From Lachnospiraceae bacterium (GTDB taxonomy: Bacteria > Bacillota > Clostridia > Lachnospirales > Lachnospiraceae), in the NCBI GenBank assembly GCA_910575155.1, contig CAJTDX010000007.1, positions 62,001 to 126,000 of the forward strand: a DNA stretch of 64,000 nt, given 5' to 3'. The position numbers were made by a program, and so were the translations under genes. Shown here in pieces: positions 49,601-57,372 of the stretch (position 1 is the stretch's first letter; each line of letters starts with the position of its first letter). The notes beneath the pieces were generated by a model. It did not search any database. It was given only the letters and a program-made list of their open reading frames with translations, and was not told the DNA's origin.

Positions 49601-50221
49601 CTCTGTTACATTGCAAAATTCCCGCTGCGCTTCTTCAAGCTCGAACCGCACTCTGTTTTTCTTGCGCGCCGCTATCAAAAATTCTTCTACCTGCGCCCTG
49701 GTACATGGCTTATGGCAAAGCCCCTGGTAAATCAGCCGTTCTTCTGTCTCGCGAAGACCGAAAATTCCTGCAAATTCCGGCTGTCCAAAAATCTTTACTG
49801 CTTCCTCGTAGGATTCCCGTGCCAGATTGGCAAATTCTGTGACGCTTTTGATCGCGCCTTGAGAGCTGACAGGATAATTCCTGGAAACAGACACTGTAAA
49901 AGGAAGGAGATACTCCCCCTGATCGCTGACTATATGAAGATTCCCCGTCTGGATATCTCCTTCACATAATCCTTCACTTTGAAATTTAAACTTCTGCGTA
50001 ATGGCTGTTCCCTGAAACTCCGGCCTGAGACACTGCATTCTGGGACTGGAGGAATAGATTTTCCCCTCTATGGAAATATGTTCGGTATTCTGTATGGAAA
50101 ATTCACCTATATAAACCGTTCCTTCCAACACTTCAAATTCCAGTTTCTCTGGTGTAAATTCAAGTATGGAAGATTGGCATTGACATGCTCCTGATGCCAT
50201 TTCTTCTATTTTTCTCTGCAA
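46685..50221 (-). CDS. DUF5717 family giant helical-repeat protein
   Basis: A 1178-aa protein. The N-terminal 300 residues are beta-rich (EFTPEKLEFEVLEGTVYIGE, EYLLPFTVSV), like immunoglobulin-type repeats. The rest is a long alpha-solenoid with TPR-like helices (HYRRAYELLKHYGCENISPV, LGLLKWCAAQPEL). There is no signal peptide or catalytic motif. The best start is a TTG at 50221 with AGGTGA 4 bp upstream; an earlier TTG at 50248 has no site. It heads the operon DUF5717-DUF5716-TPR-coiled coil-PIG-L and is large enough to be a scaffold. Function unknown. Confidence 0.8.
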   Translation of the reverse strand: MQRKIEEMASGACQCQSSILEFTPEKLEFEVLEGTVYIGEFSIQNTEHISIEGKIYSSSPRMQCLRPEFQGTAITQKFKFQSEGLCEGDIQTGNLHIVSDQGEYLLPFTVSVSRNYPVSSQGAIKSVTEFANLARESYEEAVKIFGQPEFAGIFGLRETEERLIYQGLCHKPCTRAQVEEFLIAARKKNRVRFELEEAQREFCNVTEAQMHHVTLKKEEWGHLALEVTAQGEWLEPLKRRITDEDFVGSRGIVEYKIIPEQLHAGKNYGKLILQTPFQKEEIELCTLGKRTGREQMVYSVQKKQAELAHDYLDFGFRKIVTGVWAKRSSKKLEELMDLEPENHWYLLMKAQVFLVNRQRQEAEWVMDSFPRNKVDKNSPMYGYYLYLCTLREPEPAYVNKCTSQIRKIYHKNQENEALLWILLFLDEELNYSKGRKLEVIAKHLRRKGESVLLYLEAWRILEKEPFHLRRAGEFERKILNFAVKHEALNKELAQQVIKLVPELPVFDVIWYRILAACCQLTQNQESLQAICSYCIKGHCYGSEYWKWYQKGVEEELRIAGLYESWVLSADWNQMQKLPKAIVLYFQSYSNLASDPQAKFYAAMINSKAQWKGVWPHYQKNIREFALRQLKNGKTDASLAVIYREVLTPELLAEEQGKYMDQVLFACEVTCSIPEACNLVICQHPLKKEQTVPFIHGRGYVNIYSSSWQILLEDARGRRFLPGKDLKVTPLMESGKFLEKGIACAEEKLPYLLKHFDKKKIWQTYEKEDLPWLQMLVDSEAISDAYREELRPQMVEYFYDNYTGDTLDEFLLTLSFEGIERPAREKMMNLLVARRHYRRAYELLKHYGCENISPVKLVYVICHRLGEAGQEKEDAFLLGLCRNVFLRGKYNDQILEYMVRYFYGSLEEMLMLWKAACNFELDTFELEEHCLKRFLYTGDYLPDVEEVFEHYARSQGKELLILAYLTNMSHHYVIRDAVVSEYNFQKIAGLLKEGQELNFVCRLGLLKWCAAQPELSEEMLELSGGILEEALKKGCFLAFYEHLPEALKRKYLIHDRIVFEYRTNPQARVILAYIPQGGTEYVECEMQKMYDEIFAKEFLVFFGESLPYFIKEKQDKEWKVTQSGRIQSQQLSTEREDSRYEMVNDMLAGWQMQDEETMFKCLEAYGKLDEIVNKEFLVI

Positions 50222-50337
50222 ATTGTCACCTGCTTGCTTTTTTATCAATAATCGTTATAATGAAAAGAGTTATGAATTTATTATAAACGATTTGAACGTC
50301 TGTGTAAACAGCCGTATCTATAATTTGGAGGAGAAAT

Positions 50338-51426
50338 ATGATTCAGCACAAAGACCATTTTCACGGAAGTGATTTAGAAAAAATAGAACAAATTTATGGA
50401 TTGAAAAAGGAAGAGATTGTAAGCTTCAGCGCCAATGTAAATCCTCTGGGGATCTCTTCTCTGCTGCGGAACACTCTTGCCAGCCGCATTGATGCGATCA
50501 CTACTTATCCCGACCGGGAATACACTTCTCTCCGTAAGTGTATCGGCGCATATGTGAACACTGATTATGAAAACATTATTATGGGCAACGGCTCTACGGA
50601 GCTGATTTCTCTGTTCATTCAAATTGAACATCCCAGAAAAGCTATGATTATTGGCCCCACTTACTCAGAGTATGAACGGGAAATTTCTCTGGGAGGAGGC
50701 TCCAGCCTTTACTATCCTCTGAAAGAAGAACAGGATTTTGCTCTGGACGTCAAAGATTTTACCGCTCAGCTCAATGAGAGTATTGACTTGTTGGTTATCT
50801 GCAACCCCAATAATCCTACCTCGGGAGCCATCGGCCAGGCATCTATGCGGAAAATTCTGGATGTGTGCAAACAGAATGATATTTTTGTAATGGTGGATGA
50901 GACTTATGTAGAGTTTGCGGATCAGGCGAAACATATTACTTCCATTCCTCTGACAGCATATTACAATAATATCATTATTCTCAGGGGAACTTCCAAATTC
51001 TTTGCCGCGCCTGGGCTGCGCCTGGGATATGCAGTCACTGGAAACCGCGACCTGATAAAAGCCATTAATACAAGAAAGAATCCCTGGACCATTAATTCCC
51101 TTGCAGTCATTGCCGGGGAGATTATGTTCCGGGATTCTTCCTATATTTCCCAGACTAAGGCATTAATTTCAGGGGAACGTGAGCGGATCTATGACTTAAT
51201 CTCCAAGGATAACCGCTTTAAAGCATATCCGCCTAACGGAAACTTTATGCTGCTGCGCCTTCTGGATGATACTTTGACTTCAGAAATCCTCTTTGACCGT
51301 ACGATCCGCAAAGGGATGATGATCCGCGACTGTTCCACCTTTCCATTTTTAAGTAATAAGTATATACGTTTCTGTTTCATGACGCCTGAAATGAATGATA
51401 AACTCCTGACTTGTCTGCTTTCTTAA
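50338..51426 (+). CDS. PLP aminotransferase (HisC/CobD-like)
   Basis: A 362-aa fold-type I PLP enzyme. Features are SANVNPLGISS, MGNGSTELISLF (phosphate cup), CNPNNPTSGAIG, VDETYVEF, Schiff-base Lys220 in RGTSKFFAAPGLRLGY and a final RFCFMTPEM. The SANxNPLG start is typical of the CobD/HisC branch (threonine-phosphate decarboxylase or histidinol-phosphate aminotransferase). There are no cobalamin or histidine genes nearby, so substrate is undecided. GGAGGAG precedes ATG 50338. It is divergent from the DUF5717 operon. Confidence 0.85.
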   Translation: MIQHKDHFHGSDLEKIEQIYGLKKEEIVSFSANVNPLGISSLLRNTLASRIDAITTYPDREYTSLRKCIGAYVNTDYENIIMGNGSTELISLFIQIEHPRKAMIIGPTYSEYEREISLGGGSSLYYPLKEEQDFALDVKDFTAQLNESIDLLVICNPNNPTSGAIGQASMRKILDVCKQNDIFVMVDETYVEFADQAKHITSIPLTAYYNNIIILRGTSKFFAAPGLRLGYAVTGNRDLIKAINTRKNPWTINSLAVIAGEIMFRDSSYISQTKALISGERERIYDLISKDNRFKAYPPNGNFMLLRLLDDTLTSEILFDRTIRKGMMIRDCSTFPFLSNKYIRFCFMTPEMNDKLLTCLLS

Positions 51427-51545
51427 GCTATTACAGAGAACAGATATTGAACCAACCGAGTCAGGTAATTTGCGATCATAATAATCATAAAAAGCGCCAG
51501 TAGAGGCATACTTGCTTTTAGCAAGTCTTTAAAAAAGTCCTTCAT
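51423..51545 (-). CDS. 40-aa membrane peptide coupled to a secreted protein gene
   Basis: The minus strand reads MKDFFKDLLKASMPLLALFM, then IIMIANYLTRLVQYLFSVIA and TAA. It is one continuous hydrophobic helix after an amphipathic start. The ATG lies 2 bp after the stop of the secreted-protein gene, so translational coupling is likely despite no separate ribosome site. Its 3' end overlaps the aminotransferase stop. Function unknown; a membrane partner for the secreted protein is possible. Confidence 0.5.
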   Translation of the reverse strand: MKDFFKDLLKASMPLLALFMIIMIANYLTRLVQYLFSVIA

Positions 51546-51547
51546 AG

Positions 51548-51976
51548 TTAATATACTTTGCTAATACTTGTGTAGTTGAGTTTTTCCCCACCCACATTAA
51601 AGTCAGCAGATACCCGGTAGGTTCCACGGGTGGTTAAAGAGTAAGATTTGGTCATTGTTTTAGTTCCATTATCACTGGATTCTATCCAGGAACAAACTGT
51701 AAGCCATCCAGATCCTAAATATCTCTGAAGCCGCATAGTTACATCAATATGACATACTTTTTTTGCTGTAACAGTACAATGTGAATACGCTTTATTTCCT
51801 TCAATTTTTAAACTAGCTGCAATGTTCATAGTATTCACATATTTAGGCTGAACCTTGTTCCCAGATACTGTTTGTGTTATTGGGATGGGAGCCGCTGTTG
51901 CTAATGCACTGCTGCTGGAGGTAACTGCCAGCATCCCTACCAGTGCCATTATCATTAGTATTTTTTGTTTTTTCAT
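51548..51976 (-). CDS. Small secreted beta-rich protein
   Basis: A 142-aa exported protein. A signal peptide (ILMIMALVGMLAVTSSSSAL) ends near ALATAA. The mature part is strand-rich with HCTVTAKKVCHIDVTMRLQR, SGWLTVCSWIESS and RGTYRVSADFNVGG, a beta-sandwich type common among secreted Lachnospiraceae proteins without assigned function. AAAGGAG precedes ATG 51976. The two internal cysteines could form a disulphide. A membrane peptide gene follows directly. Confidence 0.7.
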   Translation of the reverse strand: MKKQKILMIMALVGMLAVTSSSSALATAAPIPITQTVSGNKVQPKYVNTMNIAASLKIEGNKAYSHCTVTAKKVCHIDVTMRLQRYLGSGWLTVCSWIESSDNGTKTMTKSYSLTTRGTYRVSADFNVGGEKLNYTSISKVY

Positions 51977-52187
51977 ATTTCTCCTTTCCGTTTGCCTTAT
52001 TTTGCCGTCAAGCAGTCTGGTACTCTATAGTAACAATTAAACAAGGAAAAATATGACACTTTTTTTCAATTTTTTTATTATTTATTTAATTCTCCAAAAA
52101 ATTCATCTCATTTCCGTCAAATTTTATTATCTTCACATTTCATCAAAACCTTATTTCCACTCTTCATCTATTCCTTACCGTTTCCAT

Positions 52188-52904
52188 CTATTTACATAAT
52201 CCCTTTGCCAATTCAATCAACTCTTCTTTATTCATCCTTCCACTTAATTCTATCAGAATGTATTTATCTGATAATATTAAGCTACCTATATTTCCATCTT
52301 CCATATAATATCCTTTAAAGTTATCCACATTTATTTCTTCCATTCCCTCTCTACCCAAAGTAACATTTCCCATTGTAATTTCATCTTGTCCATTCTGTTT
52401 AAACAAAAATATCCTCTTTGCCGAATTTCTATAAACTTCTACGCTCTCTTTAAATCCTTCATCTGTCCTTGAATCTATTAATTGATATCCTTCCGGAATC
52501 TTTGTAAGTTTGTATTTCTGAAAACTACTTTCTGTCATATCTTCTGAAATAACAGTTTCTTGCCGATTTACTTTCACATGGTCTTCCTGTTGTTCCAACG
52601 TAATCTGATATAACCATGTAATCAATGTCTTCGCCGCAACCACAGTTCCGCCTAATAATAACAACATTAATGCAATTAACACAACCAACTTTCTTTTGGA
52701 ACGAATAGGCCGATACAATTCCAGAAGAGAAGTTTTTTCTTCCGTTTCCTGTTCTCCGACATCAATCTGTTTCATAAGACGACGCATTTTAAGCCGAAAT
52801 TTCAGAGAGAACCGATGCTCTGGAAACTCCAGCGGACGGTTCTCATATTCTTGTGTTACCATTTCTTCAAATGCCTCTTTTAATAATAAATCCATATTGT
52901 CCAT
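52188..52904 (-). CDS. DUF4367 membrane protein (anti-sigma-like)
   Basis: A 238-aa single-pass protein. The cytoplasmic N-terminus (about 1-70) is charged, one membrane helix (VVLIALMLLLLGGTVVAA, about 74-91) follows, and the extracytoplasmic domain ends in a DUF4367 pattern (YKLTKIPEGYQLID, GNIGSLILSDKYILIELSGR). Such proteins usually follow an ECF sigma gene and restrain it; none is seen here, so the partner is missing or distant. The start is preceded by GGGGAAGATT. Confidence 0.75.
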   Translation of the reverse strand: MDNMDLLLKEAFEEMVTQEYENRPLEFPEHRFSLKFRLKMRRLMKQIDVGEQETEEKTSLLELYRPIRSKRKLVVLIALMLLLLGGTVVAAKTLITWLYQITLEQQEDHVKVNRQETVISEDMTESSFQKYKLTKIPEGYQLIDSRTDEGFKESVEVYRNSAKRIFLFKQNGQDEITMGNVTLGREGMEEINVDNFKGYYMEDGNIGSLILSDKYILIELSGRMNKEELIELAKGLCK

Positions 52905-53071
52905 AATCTTCCCCCTTATCCTGTGAGTCTCTGCATCTGCTTATAAAAAACGTATGCAAAACTATGCCTGGTACGCTCCCCCTATTTTATACCTGACACT
53001 GCATTCCTGTCATACACTATTTCATTTTAAGTAAAACCGATTATTTAATATTTTCCACAGACAAACTTCAC

Positions 53072-53434
53072 TTACATAGGCGTTCCAACTTCAATCAAAT
53101 TGCCGTCCGGATCGTAAAACCTGACAACTTTTTGCCCCCAGGAATGCTCCATTAACCTGTTCACATAAACAACTGGCATATCATACTCATCTAACTTTTG
53201 GACAAATTCTTCTATATCTCTTTCCTCAAAATATAATTCAGAGGCATTATTTTTAAAAACCACTTCTGTGCCGATAAAAGATCTCCATATATTTTTGTCC
53301 TGTAATACTAAACCCTCCGTCAAAATTACATTTCCGTCATTGTCCAAAATAACTTCCAGCCCAAACAGGTCTTTATAAAATTTCTTTGAGCGTTCGATGT
53401 CTTCCGTAACAATCAGAACATTTTTCAGCCTCAT
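53072..53434 (-). CDS. VOC-family (glyoxalase/dioxygenase superfamily) protein
   Basis: A 120-aa protein of the vicinal oxygen chelate fold: MRLKNVLIVTEDIERSKKFY then DLFGLEVILDNDG, ELYFEERDIEEFVQKLDEY and the final VVRFYDPDGNLIEVG with a metal-binding Glu. AGGAGG precedes ATG 53434. Members range from glyoxalases to antibiotic-binding proteins; the substrate cannot be told from sequence. It stands alone. Confidence 0.8.
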   Translation of the reverse strand: MRLKNVLIVTEDIERSKKFYKDLFGLEVILDNDGNVILTEGLVLQDKNIWRSFIGTEVVFKNNASELYFEERDIEEFVQKLDEYDMPVVYVNRLMEHSWGQKVVRFYDPDGNLIEVGTPM

Positions 53435-54071
53435 TGATCTCCTCCTGCAAAACATTTATACCCTCGGTTCTTTTATAGTTTTGTCATTCATAACAATGCA
53501 TTCTGCACAGCTCAAATTAAGTGATTACATTTTTTCAGACAAAATAGCAGGACGTCTTTTCATGTATGCAAGTTCAGAATTTCCTGCTGTCTGCTTCTTT
53601 ACCATATTTTACTTTATAAATTATTTTGAATTGCAGAATAATTTTACTTGCCGTATCATATCTGTCCTCGTATTTATAATGTAAAATATTCCGTTTCTCG
53701 TACAATCATTATATTTCGCCATTTTACACATGTCAATGATTTATACAACAAAAAAACAGTTTCCATATCCATGTTACTGCTCATTAATTTACAGACTCCT
53801 GTCTATTTACTAAAAACAATCGTTGTATACATATTCGCAAAAACTAATTAGCAAAATAGCTTGGTTGTGTCAGTATATCTATTCAAAACATATAAAATCT
53901 AAATCAAACTAATCACGACATAAATGCAAAAAAATATTTCTCCAAAATCTTCATTTTCTCATAAAAACTTTTCATAATTATGATGAAAATATCTAAAATG
54001 TTACAATATAAACATATAATTTCTATTTGATACTCAAATACAAAAAAACCGAAAAATTTGAAACATTCTGA
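53435..54071. other. A+T-rich non-coding gap
   Basis: About 640 bp of very A+T-rich DNA downstream of the nitrilase cassette. No gene, hairpin terminator or repeat could be supported. The composition fits an acquired-DNA boundary. Confidence 0.4.
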
Positions 54072-54719
54072 TTACTCGTCAATTATCTCCAAAAGATGAT
54101 TTAATTTGTTTTCAATCCGCCTATTCTGTTTCATCATCATAATCTTCCACAGTTTATCCTCGTTTTCTTTGATGATTTTCCACCATACATCACAATACGA
54201 TTCTTTTACGCCAAATACTCTTTTCATATTTTCGAGCGCATTTTCTTTCGAAAAATTCTCTATAATAACCATATCAATAAAAGTAAATATAATCTTTCTT
54301 AACAGATATAACTGTTTGAGATCCCCTATTGATCCATCCACGCGTTTTTTTCCTATATTCTTTAAAATCAAGTTCTCAAAGCAATAGTCTGTCATCTTTA
54401 CAAATGCTTCATGATCCATGTCTGTCAGGAATGCAGCTTCTTCAAACGGCTTGTTTGATGCATTGATATATTTCTGTATCCATTTTACAAATTTACTATT
54501 ATTCTCATAGTCATCCAGTTCTTCAAACATGTTCCAAAACTTTTCTCGATTTTCAATGTTTCTTACTATACCGGGGCTAATATTAACCAATTCCTTTAAA
54601 GATTCCAAAAAAGATTCTGGCATTTCATCGGAAACAGCCAAAGAATCTCCTTTTACAAATTGATTTAAGTTATAATCGCTTTGCTCTAAAATAGTATTAA
54701 ATAAATTAATTATTGTCAT
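54072..54719 (-). CDS. Hypothetical helical protein, third gene of the nitrilase cassette
   Basis: A 215-aa acidic helical protein with no recognised domain. Segments such as FVKWIQKYINASNKPFEEAA and LYLLRKIIFTFIDMVIIENF suggest a soluble helical bundle. ATG 54719 overlaps the preceding gene by 14 bp (ATGACAATAATTAA); an alternative start is 54758. Very A+T-rich codon use matches its two partners. It is always read with them here as the last gene. Function unknown. Confidence 0.6.
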   Translation of the reverse strand: MTIINLFNTILEQSDYNLNQFVKGDSLAVSDEMPESFLESLKELVNISPGIVRNIENREKFWNMFEELDDYENNSKFVKWIQKYINASNKPFEEAAFLTDMDHEAFVKMTDYCFENLILKNIGKKRVDGSIGDLKQLYLLRKIIFTFIDMVIIENFSKENALENMKRVFGVKESYCDVWWKIIKENEDKLWKIMMMKQNRRIENKLNHLLEIIDE

Positions 54720-55722
54720 AATCCCAGTTTCTTGGGATTGTAAATCTATTCTCTTCATTATTTTTAAACATACTCTCTTTCTCTTTTATCATTACATAAT
54801 GGCAACTTAAAGGATGATACATTTCTTCTCTATCTGAAATAACTTTTTGTGCTATTCCATGATATTTTGACTGGAGTGCATGTTCCCGCTCAGGTGATAA
54901 ATTCTCCAGTTTGAGTTCATATTCTATTCCTCCTTCATAGGAATTCTCCAAAGATTCCATTATAGCATCACAATTCTTATATATCAGTTGATTTACAGAT
55001 TCCCTTGAAAATTTTTCCTGAACATCCATCACATGATCAAAAAATTTTTTACCTGACGGTGAAAGAGAAATTTGAATACCGTCTAATTTTGGACGCATAT
55101 TAAAAAATTTTGAATACTGCCCTAAGAGTTTTTCCAGCTCCTTTTGGGGGATATTGGTCTGCTTCTGAAGCTGTTCCAACTCCATATGTCTTTGCTTACT
55201 AAGATTTTTTAAGACATCTGCCATTTTTTGATATTTTTCCGATATTCGATCATACTCTTCCTTTTCTCTGCGCAGTTGTTCTTCCTTCTCATATAATTCA
55301 TACAGCATATTCATGTGGCTCAAATACGCCGTATCTCTAATCACCTCATTTAATGTGCAAGATACTTTTTCAACCATTATACGATAAATTTTATCAGATG
55401 TTTCCACCCATTGCAGATCATACAATTTGTCTGCAGAAATTGCAGCATCTGTTAATTTTTCCTTACATTCTTTTACCAATTCAATCAGACTGTCTTTGCT
55501 AAATTCTGAGATCTGTTCCGCAATCTTCTCTGTAACAAATCGCTCTTCATATTTTTGAAAAAATTGTTCTTCCAAATCACTCCAAGCCTCTAACTGTCTA
55601 TTTTTTACTCCCGTTTTGATATAATTATGAACAGAATATCCTAACTCTTTTAAATACGTTTCTTTCTCGCGCTCATCTTTCTCATCTATATAAGATTTTT
55701 TCCAAAATTCAGCTTTTCTCAT
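54706..55722 (-). CDS. Coiled-coil winged-helix protein, second gene of the nitrilase cassette
   Basis: A 338-aa soluble protein. The N-terminal half is helical (EEQFFQKYEERFVTEKIAEQ). A coiled coil (YELYEKEEQLRREKEEYDRI, about 140-175) leads into a possible winged helix (LSKQRHMELEQLQKQTNIPQ then KLDGIQISLSPSGKKFF, about 175-230). ATG 55722 follows AAGGTG. It lies 29 bp after the nitrilase-like gene. The winged helix may bind DNA or another protein; the family is not recognised. Confidence 0.6.
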   Translation of the reverse strand: MRKAEFWKKSYIDEKDEREKETYLKELGYSVHNYIKTGVKNRQLEAWSDLEEQFFQKYEERFVTEKIAEQISEFSKDSLIELVKECKEKLTDAAISADKLYDLQWVETSDKIYRIMVEKVSCTLNEVIRDTAYLSHMNMLYELYEKEEQLRREKEEYDRISEKYQKMADVLKNLSKQRHMELEQLQKQTNIPQKELEKLLGQYSKFFNMRPKLDGIQISLSPSGKKFFDHVMDVQEKFSRESVNQLIYKNCDAIMESLENSYEGGIEYELKLENLSPEREHALQSKYHGIAQKVISDREEMYHPLSCHYVMIKEKESMFKNNEENRFTIPRNWDYDNN

Positions 55723-55751
55723 AACTTTCACCTTCTTTACTAAATGAGTCT

Positions 55752-57215
55752 TTAAAATATATCTTCTTCTATCTCATAACTCACACCTTCCGGATATTCT
55801 TTGGTTTGAAAAAAATTAATGATAAATTTTTTTCCTACGCACCTGCGAACGCATTCCTGAGCACAAGACTCTCTTGTATATCTCCTTAGCACGCAGGAAC
55901 GGTCATTCCCATTTTTGGCAGGCAGTGTAATAAAACCAATTCGATCAGCCTCATCCCCTTCTCTTTCTCCTCCCAATGCGGAACATGCATTAGCCGCAAC
56001 CACTATACAATTATATTCCTTCGACAAATCCTCTGCAGAACCCTGTAAATCCATAGAAGCTGTATACGCAGGAACGATCAGCAAATCTGTTCCTATATAT
56101 CTGTGGAATAATTTTACTGTTTCATTTATCAAATCCCTGCAAATTCCAATACCCACTCTTCCAAAACCTTCAATTTCCAAAATTGTATACGCTTTGTTCT
56201 TTTCTTGATCCAAAAACTCTCTATACTTCTCACCATCTTTTTCAAATTCATATGGCTGTTTTTTACAATAATGAAAAATTTCTGTTCCATTCCCATCTGT
56301 AATAACAGACTTATTCACATAATCTTTCCAAATAGAACCATTTACAATAATTTTCGGACTTAAAATTTTCCCGCTATTTTGAACGGCAGAAATTATATAT
56401 TCTGTCATCAGCATTTCTGGAAATATCAAAAAATCTATATCCTCCTGTTCGCACCTGCTGCAAACATTTTTATACCTCTCTCTTAATTCTCTCTCTGCAT
56501 CCTCATACATATTCTGAATATAAAACGCTCTGTGTTCATACTGAACATTCAATATTTCATTTCCTGGCTTGTCCGTAAACGGAACTATTCCAAACACAAT
56601 CTGATTCCGTTCATAAAAATGTTTCACAATAGAACTTTTTTTATCAAAACGATAAATGAAAGTAGGATAATCGTCAATATGCTGTTCGTCCCAAATCATA
56701 TAATTAATTATCTCACGATCTAACAAGGAGCATGCACATTCTCTCCGACCTCTAAACAAAGAATATTTACTGTTGTTTATATTTTTAAATTGTTCCTCTC
56801 CTCTTTCTAAAAAAGTTCCTCTCATTTTGGGAATGATTCTCACTTTATTTTTATATTGTTCATTCATAGAAGAATATTCTATAATTTGTTTCCCTCCCAA
56901 AAGCCTGCCGTTTATTTCTGCCTCGACTAACTCATCAATATATTTTACTACTGCAAAACATTTTTCCACCGTTGTTTCAGGTTTCAGAAAAGAAATTAAA
57001 TAATTTCTTAATTCATCAAAAGCGCTTTTGCTCCCTTTATGATGACGCTCGCAACGATACCGATCTATCGCATCATACACATTATCATAATCATCATCTT
57101 TAAACCTTGCAAATTCATAGCTTTTCTTGTCCAACTCACAAAATATAAAAGAACTGCACAAAGCCATCAAATCATAAATATTATCAATATTCCCAATTTG
57201 CTGTAACACAAACAC
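55752..57215 (-). CDS. Nitrilase-fold (carbon-nitrogen hydrolase) protein, first gene of a cassette
   Basis: A 487-aa protein starting with GTG 57215 behind GGAGGAG. The N-terminal 200 residues are unassigned. The C-terminal half is a nitrilase superfamily domain with the Glu-Lys-Cys triad visible as FPE267 (FLIFPEMLM), Lys318 or Lys319 (HYCKKQPYEF) and Cys359 (GIGICRDLI), then TDLLIVPAYTASMD and CIVVAANACSALGG. A second Cys-rich stretch lies near 441-459. Nitrilase domains also occur in antiphage proteins such as DRT type 1 reverse transcriptases, so a defence role is possible. It heads a three-gene A+T-rich operon with no housekeeping partner. Confidence 0.75.
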   Translation of the reverse strand: MFVLQQIGNIDNIYDLMALCSSFIFCELDKKSYEFARFKDDDYDNVYDAIDRYRCERHHKGSKSAFDELRNYLISFLKPETTVEKCFAVVKYIDELVEAEINGRLLGGKQIIEYSSMNEQYKNKVRIIPKMRGTFLERGEEQFKNINNSKYSLFRGRRECACSLLDREIINYMIWDEQHIDDYPTFIYRFDKKSSIVKHFYERNQIVFGIVPFTDKPGNEILNVQYEHRAFYIQNMYEDAERELRERYKNVCSRCEQEDIDFLIFPEMLMTEYIISAVQNSGKILSPKIIVNGSIWKDYVNKSVITDGNGTEIFHYCKKQPYEFEKDGEKYREFLDQEKNKAYTILEIEGFGRVGIGICRDLINETVKLFHRYIGTDLLIVPAYTASMDLQGSAEDLSKEYNCIVVAANACSALGGEREGDEADRIGFITLPAKNGNDRSCVLRRYTRESCAQECVRRCVGKKFIINFFQTKEYPEGVSYEIEEDIF

Positions 57216-57309
57216 TTTAGCTCCTCCTCATTATTAAATCATTCCAAAAACTTTTCATTTATAATCAATATACCCTGCACCCATTATAGCATTAAACAGC
57301 AATAAATAA

Positions 57310-57344
57310 AAGCCTTTTGAGCAGACATTCTCCCCAAAAGGCTT
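57310..57344 (-). terminator. Terminator after the ABC exporter operon
   Basis: AAGCCTTTTG (57310-57319) pairs with CAAAAGGCTT (57335-57344). On the minus strand the stem is followed by TTATTTATT. It separates the ABC genes from the nitrilase cassette. Confidence 0.75.
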
Positions 57345-57372
57345 CCTTTCCCTAAGCATTACACGCTTTGTT

